Below are positions 8,809 to 15,259 of a stretch of DNA of 37,091 bases, in pieces. Under the pieces are notes generated by a model. That model searched no databases. It had not been told where the DNA came from and saw nothing but the letters and a program-made list of their open reading frames with translations. Source of the DNA: JBQTHI01 sp052390035 (GTDB taxonomy: Bacteria; Actinomycetota; Acidimicrobiia; Spongiisociales; ZC4RG35); the NCBI GenBank assembly GCA_052390035.1, contig JBQTHI010000051.1:1-37091 (forward strand), given 5' to 3'. A program made the translations under genes and the position numbers. Each line of letters opens with the position of its first letter. The stretch's first letter is position 1.

Positions 8809-8818
8809 TTTAAACGGC

Positions 8819-8824
8819 TATACT
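8819..8824 (+). promoter_or_regulatory. -10 box candidate for the aminotransferase/PotA transcript
   Basis: TATACT lies between the two operator palindromes, its last base being the first base of the TGAAC arm of palindrome B. No good TTGACA-like -35 is seen; the position expected for it falls inside palindrome A. A repressor on both palindromes would therefore cover the promoter. This is a consensus match only. Confidence 0.45.
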
Positions 8825-8837
8825 GAACGGTGGTTCA
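8824..8837. promoter_or_regulatory. operator-like palindrome B (TGAAC-N4-GTTCA)
   Basis: TGAAC GGTG GTTCA is the second copy of the motif, just upstream of the aminotransferase ribosome site (AAGGAG at 8845-8850). The spacer is not self-complementary but the 5-base arms are perfect. Together with palindrome A it probably forms a two-site operator controlling both divergent transcripts. Confidence 0.72.
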
Positions 8838-8856
8838 AACGATCAAGGAGAACCTG

Positions 8857-10236
8857 ATGGTGGCCCTCGGCCACGACCGCGAAGGCGCTGTCCTCGACCG
8901 GATCATCGCCGACGAGCGCGATCGATTCTTGGCCAGGATGCCCTTGTCCGCCGAATACACCCGCCGGGCAAGTTCATCGTTGGCAGGGGGTGTGACCTCC
9001 AACTGGCAGATCTCGTTTCCGCATCCGATCTGGATCGAACGAGGCAGCGGTTCGCGTCTCCACGACGTCGACGGCCGCGAATACGTCGACTATCACGGTG
9101 GCTACGGCGCCATGCTGGCCGGGCACGCCCACCCGGCCATCGTCCGCGCCGTCACCGACCGGGTGGGCCTTGGCACCCACTTCGCTCAACCGGTTCCCGA
9201 CGCCGAGGTGGTGGCCCATCACTTGCGTGACCGATATGGGCTGCCGTTGTGGAGGTTTGCCAACTCGGGGACAGAGGCCACCATGGATGCCGTACATCTG
9301 ATGAGGGCCGTCACCGGCAGAGACCTCATCATCAAATTCGAAGGCGCCTACCACGGCCACCACGACTCGGTGCAGGTTTCGACCTGGGTCGAGGAGGATC
9401 TCGGCCCGTCGCGTCGTCCCCGCAGCGTCGCCTCGTCCCCCGGCATCCCCGACGCCATGGTCCGGCTGACCCTGGTCGCACCCTTCAATGACCTCGACGC
9501 CGTTGAGCACCTCTTCGGCGAACATCCCGAGCAGGTGGCAGGGGTCATAGTCGAGCCTGTGCTGATGAACTGCGGCATCGTCCCTCCCCAACCCGGGTTT
9601 CTCGACGGTCTTCGCCGTCTCACCAATGACCACGGTGCGTTGCTCACCTTCGACGAGGTCAAGACCGGGCTGACCATTGGCCAGGGGGGAGCTACCAGAA
9701 TGTTTGGAGTCACCCCTGACTTGGTGTGCCTCGCCAAGTCCCTCGGCGGTGGACTCCCGGTGGCGGCGATTGGCGGTTCGGCGCCCGTTATGGGCTTGAT
9801 TGCCGGCGGCGCCTACGAACAGGTGGGCACATTCAACGGCAACCCGTTGGGGATGGCGGCGGCGCGGGCGATGTTGACCGAAGTGATGGTGCCATCTACT
9901 TACCGGCACCTGGAGGCGATCGAAGGAATGATGGGGGAAGGCGCCGACCGCATCGTCGGCGAATACCAACTGCCGGCCTATGTGGTCGGTCTGGGCGCCA
10001 AGGGTTGCATCACCTACTCGACCCGCCCCATTAGGAACTACCGCCAGTTCCTCGCCGTCGACGAGCGCTACTCGATGGCGGCCTGGCTCACTCAATTCAA
10101 CCGCGGCGTGTTTCTGCCTCCCTGGACCAAGGGGGAGCAATGGTTGGTCTCGGTACAACATCAGGAAGAAGATGTCGCCAGGTACCTGGAAACCTTGGAA
10201 GATTTCGCCCGGAGGCTGCGAGGGAGGGCCAGTTAG
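8857..10236 (+). CDS. class III PLP aminotransferase, glutamate-1-semialdehyde aminomutase-like
   Basis: A 459-residue PLP enzyme of the omega-aminotransferase / GSA-aminomutase group. Landmarks are LHDVDGREYVDYHGGYGAMLAGHAHP, FANSGTEATMDAVHLMRA (phosphate and substrate site), EGAYHGHHD, LLTFDEVKTG, and the Schiff-base lysine in LAKSLGGGLPVAA (Lys294). The ATG at 8857 is chosen because AAGGAG sits six bases upstream; an in-frame GTG at 8830 would run through operator B and is unlikely. No heme-biosynthesis genes are near, so a catabolic transaminase acting on an omega- or beta-amino acid is more likely than hemL. It leads a transcript with the PotA-like ATPase 12 bases downstream, and lies under the TGAAC-N4-GTTCA operators. 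Confidence 0.87.
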   Translation: MVALGHDREGAVLDRIIADERDRFLARMPLSAEYTRRASSSLAGGVTSNWQISFPHPIWIERGSGSRLHDVDGREYVDYHGGYGAMLAGHAHPAIVRAVTDRVGLGTHFAQPVPDAEVVAHHLRDRYGLPLWRFANSGTEATMDAVHLMRAVTGRDLIIKFEGAYHGHHDSVQVSTWVEEDLGPSRRPRSVASSPGIPDAMVRLTLVAPFNDLDAVEHLFGEHPEQVAGVIVEPVLMNCGIVPPQPGFLDGLRRLTNDHGALLTFDEVKTGLTIGQGGATRMFGVTPDLVCLAKSLGGGLPVAAIGGSAPVMGLIAGGAYEQVGTFNGNPLGMAAARAMLTEVMVPSTYRHLEAIEGMMGEGADRIVGEYQLPAYVVGLGAKGCITYSTRPIRNYRQFLAVDERYSMAAWLTQFNRGVFLPPWTKGEQWLVSVQHQEEDVARYLETLEDFARRLRGRAS

Positions 10237-10248
10237 GCTCTCGCCGCC

Positions 10249-11334
10249 ATGCCCGGTGGTCGAGTCGAACTAATCGATCTTCAAAAGACGTTCGGCGAGG
10301 TGGTCGCCGTCGACCACATTGACCTCGAGGTGCGGGCCGGTGAGTTCTTCTCCCTGCTGGGTCCATCCGGTTGCGGGAAGACCACAACACTGCGCCTGAT
10401 TGCCGGATTCGAGCGGCCTGAGGGCGGGGAAATCCGCCTCGATGGAAAGGCCATGGCTGCCATCCCGCCCCATCTGCGTCCGGTCAACACTGTATTTCAG
10501 AGCTACGCCCTGTTCCCCCATCTCAACGTCGAGGAAAATGTGGCGTTCGGGTTGAGATATCAGGACCTCGGTCCGCGAGATGCAAGCAAACTGGTGGCTG
10601 AGGCCCTCGAACTAGTACAGCTGGCCGGCTTTCAAAAACGGAGACCGACCCAACTGTCAGGCGGTCAGCAGCAACGGGTGGCGTTGGCCCGGGCCCTGGT
10701 GCTTCGCCCCAGTGTGCTACTCCTCGACGAGCCGCTGGGCGCCCTCGACGCCAAACTACGCAAAGCGCTCCAATTGGAACTGAAGGCGCTGCAAGAGGGC
10801 GTTGGCATCACGTTCATCTACGTCACCCACGACCAGGAAGAGGCGTTGACGATGTCCGATCGCCTAGCGGTCATGTTGAAGGGCCGGATCGAACAGTTGG
10901 GCACCCCGGCCGAGGTCTATGAGGAGCCGGCGACGGCCTACGTCGCCGACTTCCTCGGGTTGTCGAATCTGATGTCGGCGAATGCGGTCGGTCTTACACC
11001 AGGCGGCGGTTGCAGGGTCCACGTCGGAGGACATGAGCTGATCGCCAGAGCCGGCCAGATCGACGCCATCGGGCCGGTCAGCATATGCATACGTCCCGAA
11101 CGGATCGTGCTTGGGACCAACGGCGTCAACACACTTCCCGGCGTGGTGGAACGAGTCGTATATATGGGCCCCTTGCTGCAGGTCCTCATCGAAGTCGAGG
11201 GGATGGGCCGAATCCAGGCGATAGCCGCCAACAACGGTGGATTGAGACTCGAACGTGGATCCCACCTGCCGGTCCAGTTGCCCCCGGCGGCCATCCGGGT
11301 GCTGGCCCGGTCCGCCCGGCCAGAGCGCCTCTAG
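10249..11334 (+). CDS. ABC transporter ATP-binding protein, polyamine/opine type (PotA-like)
   Basis: The 361-residue ATPase of a PotABCD-type importer. Walker A is GPSGCGKTT (38-46), the Q-loop lies in TVFQSYALFPH, the signature is LSGGQQQR (136-143), Walker B is LLLDEP (157-162), and the switch His is in YVTHDQEEA (His194). A C-terminal TOBE-like region (ICIRPERIVL onward) follows, as in PotA and FbpC. Its permease and binding-protein partners are on the opposite strand immediately downstream; the stops of this gene and of the PotC-like gene share the four bases CTAG (11331-11334). The ATPase is thus co-transcribed with the aminotransferase rather than with its membrane subunits, an unusual split. 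Confidence 0.9.
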   Translation: MPGGRVELIDLQKTFGEVVAVDHIDLEVRAGEFFSLLGPSGCGKTTTLRLIAGFERPEGGEIRLDGKAMAAIPPHLRPVNTVFQSYALFPHLNVEENVAFGLRYQDLGPRDASKLVAEALELVQLAGFQKRRPTQLSGGQQQRVALARALVLRPSVLLLDEPLGALDAKLRKALQLELKALQEGVGITFIYVTHDQEEALTMSDRLAVMLKGRIEQLGTPAEVYEEPATAYVADFLGLSNLMSANAVGLTPGGGCRVHVGGHELIARAGQIDAIGPVSICIRPERIVLGTNGVNTLPGVVERVVYMGPLLQVLIEVEGMGRIQAIAANNGGLRLERGSHLPVQLPPAAIRVLARSARPERL

Positions 11335-12206
11335 ACCTCGAAGCGGCCCAGAGCGGCGATGGCCGACTCGGGATGGCCCTCCCGCCTGCCATATCGGCGC
11401 ATCACCAGACCGGCGGCCGTCACCGCCATCACTGTGAAGACCAGCATGAGCGTGGCGAGGGCATTGAGAGACGGCGGCGGAGCCACCCGGGCACCCGAAT
11501 ACAGCCGCACCGGTATGGTCAGCGATGAGGCGCCGCCGACGAGGAACTGGCTGATGACGAAGTCGTCGATCGACAAGGCGAAGACGATGGCGAAGGACGA
11601 GAGAATGGCCGGCGCCAGCAACGGCAGCAGCACTCTCCGCAAGGCCTCCCATGGTGATGCACCTAGATCCATGGCGGCCTCCTCGTAGTCCCGTCCGATG
11701 GCAAACAGGCGGCCGCGGACAATGATCACCACGAACGAGATGGAGAAGGTGACGTGGCCGAGGAATTGCGCCCAGGTTCCAAATGGAACGAAGTCATAGA
11801 GGTTGGCGAATACCAGGAAAAGCGCCACCCCCATCACCAGTTCGGGTGTGACCAGCGGCACCAACATGAGCAGCCCCGCCGCCTTCGCTCCCCGGCCTCG
11901 CCAGCGAGCCAGGCCCAGGGCCAGGGCTACCCCTAAGGGGGTTGCCACCACCATGGTGAGCACCGCCAAACGAAGGCTTTGGACCAGAGCAAGACGGAGC
12001 GAATCGTCGCGGGCAACGGAAGCAGCGTCAGTCAGATACCAGCGGAGGGAAAAGCCCTGCCACACGCTGCGCGATCGCCCAGCATTGAAAGAGAACTGAA
12101 TCGCCACCAGGACGGGGATAATCGACCAGAGCAGGTAAGCCACGGTCAGAACCCGAATCGCTCGCGGCTTTCCCCACGGATTGGCGAGAGCTCCGCGAAG
12201 AGTCAT
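11331..12206 (-). CDS. ABC transporter permease, PotC-like
   Basis: A 291-residue inner-membrane permease of the binding-protein-dependent family with about six transmembrane helices. The cytoplasmic EAA loop is EEAAMDLGASPWEALRRVLLPLLAPAIL, and SIDDFVISQFLVGG follows, both very typical of PotC. The ATG at 12206 overlaps the stop of the PotB-like gene as ATGA, so translation is coupled. It is third in the leftward binding-protein/PotB/PotC operon and ends tail-to-tail with its own ATPase gene. The substrate is probably a cationic or zwitterionic amine, inferred from family and neighbours. Confidence 0.9.
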   Translation of the reverse strand: MTLRGALANPWGKPRAIRVLTVAYLLWSIIPVLVAIQFSFNAGRSRSVWQGFSLRWYLTDAASVARDDSLRLALVQSLRLAVLTMVVATPLGVALALGLARWRGRGAKAAGLLMLVPLVTPELVMGVALFLVFANLYDFVPFGTWAQFLGHVTFSISFVVIIVRGRLFAIGRDYEEAAMDLGASPWEALRRVLLPLLAPAILSSFAIVFALSIDDFVISQFLVGGASSLTIPVRLYSGARVAPPPSLNALATLMLVFTVMAVTAAGLVMRRYGRREGHPESAIAALGRFEV

Positions 12207-13126
12207 CCCCGGGCCTCCCGGGTTACTCGCGAGACATTGATGAGGTAGTAGACCATGAGCACCGAGATCGCCGCCATCAGAATCACGGTCAATGCCGCTC
12301 CCTGGCGGCCCTGACTGGTCGTCTGATTGATGAACAGGTCGATCTGGTTGCCGATCATCCGGGTGCGGGGCGAGCCCGAAAGAAGGTTCGGCGTGTAGTA
12401 GTCGCCGAACATGGGGAGCATGATCAACACCAGTCCCGCCACCACCCCCTGACGGGAAAGCGGCCAGGTCACCCGGAAAAACGCCGCCCGCGGGCTGGCC
12501 CCCAGATCGCGCGCCGCCTCCAGCACCTGATGGTCGATGCGATCAAGCGCTGCGTAGAGGGGGAGAACAAAGAAAGGGATATATCCGTAGACAAGGCCGA
12601 GGACGATCGTGCTGTGTTTCCCTCCGAGCCAATCCCGGGCGCTCCACCCAAGGCTGGTGAGCAGCTCATTGATCATGCCGTCGGGGCTGAGGAGGTTGAC
12701 CCAGGCCAGCATCCGCATCAAATAGTTGATCCAGAAGGGAGCGAGCAGGAGCAGGAGGAAGAGTGCCTTGCGCCTACCCGCATGCCGGGCAACGAAGTAG
12801 GCCACCGGATAGCCGATCAATAGACAGAGCACGCAGGCGACGGCCACATAACCAACTGTCCGGAGGCCGATGACCCCCATCTGTCCCGAAAAGAGCTGGG
12901 ACAACACGTCGCCAAATGGAGATGCGTCCCATCGAAGCGGGTTCCACTCAGGTATAGGGCGGAGGAGGACCGGATGGAGTCGCCCCATCGCCAGGGCCAG
13001 GATGGCGTAAAACGGAACCAGGAATAGCAACACCAACCAGGCCAGTCCGGGGACGGCCATAGCCTTCCAAACTCGGGCCTCAAGACCGACCGCTTCGGTT
13101 TCCGCCGACTGCAGGTTGGTCGGCAC
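12203..13126 (-). CDS. ABC transporter permease, PotB-like
   Basis: A 307-residue membrane permease. It has an N-terminal helix (AMAVPGLAWLVLLFLVPFYAIL), a large periplasmic stretch, then the membrane domain with FWINYLMRMLAWVNLL and the EAA loop LEAARDLGASPRAAFFRVTWPL, characteristic of PotB. The start is GTG at 13126, eight bases after the stop of the binding-protein gene, with AAGGG upstream. It overlaps the next permease by four bases. With the PotC-like partner it forms the translocation channel. Confidence 0.9.
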   Translation of the reverse strand: MPTNLQSAETEAVGLEARVWKAMAVPGLAWLVLLFLVPFYAILALAMGRLHPVLLRPIPEWNPLRWDASPFGDVLSQLFSGQMGVIGLRTVGYVAVACVLCLLIGYPVAYFVARHAGRRKALFLLLLLAPFWINYLMRMLAWVNLLSPDGMINELLTSLGWSARDWLGGKHSTIVLGLVYGYIPFFVLPLYAALDRIDHQVLEAARDLGASPRAAFFRVTWPLSRQGVVAGLVLIMLPMFGDYYTPNLLSGSPRTRMIGNQIDLFINQTTSQGRQGAALTVILMAAISVLMVYYLINVSRVTREARG

Positions 13127-13134
13127 TCAGCCCT

Positions 13135-14412
13135 TCATCCTCCGGAGTACGCCCTGTTCCACTGTTCCAGCCACAACGCCTCCGTTTCCGGTGACAACTG
13201 GGTGGGCACCACCGCCCGAGGAAGGTCAAAGTCCGACGGATTGACAGTGGTAGACGCCAGATTCTCGGGAATCCAACCGTCGGCGACGAGTGCCTCGGTG
13301 TCAAGCCCGATCTGGGGTGGCTGGTATCCAAGCCAGCCGAAGTTCTCCAGCGCGTTGGCCTCGTCGAGCATGTAGTTGAGGAAGTTGTGGGCGAGCACAG
13401 GATGATCGGCGCCCCGGAGGACCGAGAGGGTGTCACTTGCCAACAGCCCATGAGCGGTCGAGTTGGTCGAACGCGCCGGCCAGGCGTAGCCCAGGATCGA
13501 CGGATCCCCTCCCTCCGGTAGGTATCCCTGAGCGAGGACCATGTCTCCCGACCAGGCCAGATGAAGGGCGAACCGGTTCTCGGGGATACCGGTGTAGGCC
13601 CCGTCGATGGTGTAGTCGATGTCCATCAGATCAACCAATTCGATCAACGAGTCGGCCGCGGCCGCCACCTGGTCAGCGGTGGCATTGCGGGGCTCGGCGA
13701 TTCCCGCCCGGAACATGGCCATTTGCATGGTCTCCCGGAAGTCGTCGTAGAGTCCGGTGACGCCAGAATATTTCGGATTCCAGAAGACGTCCCAGGGGTT
13801 CTCGAGCCCATCGACGTCGTCCGGATCGACCACGTCGTTCCGCCAGCCGATCCCCGTCTGGTAAACCAGGTACGGAACGGTGTAACGGGAGCCCTGGTCG
13901 TAATACGGGCTCACGAGTTGCGGCCAAATGTATTTCTCCAGGTTGGGCAAGTAGTCGTGGTTGAGCGGCTGGAGAAGCTTTCCCGCCACCGCTTTGCCGA
14001 TCGACTCTCCGGCAGGGACCCACACATCGAAGCTCAGTTCGCCCGACAGGAGCTTGGTGAACGCGTCTTCCTCGTTGAAGAAGGTGGTTATCTCGATCGA
14101 AGTCCCCAACGCTTCTTCGGCCAGGGGGACCAGATCGGGGCTGATGTAGTCGTTCCAGTTGTATATCTGGAGCGGTCCTTCTTCTTGCGGCAAACCCGAC
14201 TCGATCGACAAGACATCATCGAAGAGAGGCTGGGTCGCCGGATTGGACGGGGTGCCGATGACGATTTCGGTGGCCGTGTCACCGGCCCCGTCCCCGCAGG
14301 CGGCGAGAATCGCCGACAACGTCGGGAGGCTGACCCCGAGAGCCGCCGACCTCCAAATGAACTCCCGCCGGCTCATGGTTGGCCGGCGCCGCTCCCGAGG
14401 ATGGAACGTCAT
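13135..14412 (-). CDS. PotD-like extracellular substrate-binding lipoprotein, Tat-type signal
   Basis: A 425-residue solute-binding protein of the spermidine/putrescine family. The signal region has a twin-arginine motif (SRREFIW, residues 14-20) and a lipobox ending at Cys39 (SAILAAC), so it is probably exported folded and anchored as a lipoprotein. The mature part begins with a short acidic linker and then LQIYNWNDYISPDLVP, the classical PotD opening, followed by AWSGDMVLAQGY near the binding cleft. AAGGAGG sits about six bases before the ATG at 14412. The leader carries five tandem 15-17 base repeats and the operator-like palindrome 14521-14536. The ligand is unknown; polyamines, betaines or related N-methylated amines are plausible. 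Confidence 0.9.
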   Translation of the reverse strand: MTFHPRERRRPTMSRREFIWRSAALGVSLPTLSAILAACGDGAGDTATEIVIGTPSNPATQPLFDDVLSIESGLPQEEGPLQIYNWNDYISPDLVPLAEEALGTSIEITTFFNEEDAFTKLLSGELSFDVWVPAGESIGKAVAGKLLQPLNHDYLPNLEKYIWPQLVSPYYDQGSRYTVPYLVYQTGIGWRNDVVDPDDVDGLENPWDVFWNPKYSGVTGLYDDFRETMQMAMFRAGIAEPRNATADQVAAAADSLIELVDLMDIDYTIDGAYTGIPENRFALHLAWSGDMVLAQGYLPEGGDPSILGYAWPARSTNSTAHGLLASDTLSVLRGADHPVLAHNFLNYMLDEANALENFGWLGYQPPQIGLDTEALVADGWIPENLASTTVNPSDFDLPRAVVPTQLSPETEALWLEQWNRAYSGG

Positions 14413-14428
14413 ATGTTGCCTCCTTCCC

Positions 14429-14509
14429 GTGCAGGCTCATCCACGTGCTGGCTCATCCACGTGCTGGCTCATTCCCGGTGCTGGCTCCTTCCGTGCTGGC
14501 TCATTCTTT
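14429..14509. repeat. five tandem 15-17 bp repeats in the binding-protein leader
   Basis: Five head-to-tail units start at 14429, 14445, 14461, 14478 and 14493; on the plus strand each begins GTGCTGGCTC (GTGCAGGCTC in the first). Units one and two are 16 bases and the others 15-17, so the phase drifts. On the coding strand of the binding protein each unit contains a GGATGAGCC, GGAATGAGCC or GGAAGGAGCC element resembling the real ribosome site GGAAGGAGGC next to unit one. They lie between the operator palindrome and the start codon, so they belong to the leader. They may be slippage copies of the ribosome-site region. Confidence 0.8.
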
Positions 14510-14520
14510 GAGCAACACGG

Positions 14521-14536
14521 TTGAACGGCCGTTCAA
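14521..14536. promoter_or_regulatory. operator-like palindrome C (TTGAACGGCCGTTCAA)
   Basis: A perfect 16-base palindrome with the same TGAAC-N4-GTTCA core as palindromes A and B. It lies seven bases beyond the stop of the TetR gene and upstream of the PotD-like operon, so it is well placed to control the transporter. The shared motif is the best sequence evidence that the transporter, Rieske and aminotransferase genes are co-regulated. Confidence 0.78.
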
Positions 14537-14542
14537 TCAACT

Positions 14543-15190
14543 CTATCGACGAGGCCGGGCTGGGGTCGCCCTGACCGGATGGAGAATGTGCGCGCCCAGG
14601 TCGGCGGCGGCCTGCTCCAGACAGATCCCCTTCATGACCGCCGATGACACCGCGGGATCCTGGAGGAGTACCTGAATCGCCAGTCCGTCGATCAAGGCCG
14701 AAAGCTTGACGGCAAACCTGCTGGGGTCGATCGATTCGAACTCGCCGGAGACCACTCCCTGGCGCACGATCTCGGCGATGGTTGATCGAAACATGGCATC
14801 CATCCGAAGCCGTTCCTCCGAAAGCCGGGCATCGAACCGCGACCGGTTCCACATGTCGAGCCACAGCAACCACTCGTTGTCGCTGCGGTCGAGATTCTCG
14901 GCAGGTGGACAACTCGCCTCGATCAGTCGCCGGAGCCGGGAGGCCGCTGACGCACCCTCCTCCAAACCCTGCGCCACCCCGTCAAAGAACTGTTGATCAC
15001 GAAACGCGATCGCCTCGGCCAGAAGGGCATCCTTAGAAGGAAAGTAGTAAAGGATCAACGCTGGGCTGGTCCCGATGCGAGCGGCGACATCGGCAATCCG
15101 GGCGTCACAAACCCCCCGCTCGGCTATGACCAGGGCCGCCGCCTCGAGAATCTGGCGGCGGCGTTCGTCGGTCATGCGGGGTCGGGGCAT
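14543..15190 (-). CDS. TetR family transcriptional regulator, likely repressor of the amine-utilisation genes
   Basis: A repressor of about 215 residues with an N-terminal helix-turn-helix (ARIADVAARIGTSPALILYYFPSKDALLAEAI) and an all-helical ligand domain with WLLWLDMWNRSRFD, in the style of BetI/AcrR proteins. The start is ambiguous: ATG 15190 gives MPRPRMTDERRR; ATG 15214 and GTG 15223 are in-frame and longer, and none has a clear ribosome site. Palindrome C lies just after its stop and upstream of the transporter operon, and the same motif occurs twice before the Rieske and aminotransferase genes, so this is the most likely cognate regulator. It is divergent from the acyl-CoA synthetase. 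The inducer is presumably the transported amine or a breakdown product (inference). Confidence 0.86.
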   Translation of the reverse strand: MPRPRMTDERRRQILEAAALVIAERGVCDARIADVAARIGTSPALILYYFPSKDALLAEAIAFRDQQFFDGVAQGLEEGASAASRLRRLIEASCPPAENLDRSDNEWLLWLDMWNRSRFDARLSEERLRMDAMFRSTIAEIVRQGVVSGEFESIDPSRFAVKLSALIDGLAIQVLLQDPAVSSAVMKGICLEQAAADLGAHILHPVRATPARPRR

Positions 15191-15259
15191 CGCTGGGTGA
15201 TGGTATCGCCGCATTCCCCTCACCCAAGGAGAGTCGAGGCCGACCTAGCCTGCCCACCC

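Noticed and set aside
8974..10161. Long 395-codon open frame antisense to the aminotransferase
   Set aside because: Low-complexity, His/Gly/Val-rich reading of a GC-rich coding strand; no family motifs, and the sense frame is a clear PLP enzyme.
8857..10236. hemL, glutamate-1-semialdehyde aminomutase for heme synthesis
   Set aside because: Similar fold and motifs, but no heme genes nearby and the operator and transporter context is catabolic.
14429..14509. Tandem repeats as a CRISPR array
   Set aside because: Units are 15-17 bases with no unique spacers and no cas genes nearby.
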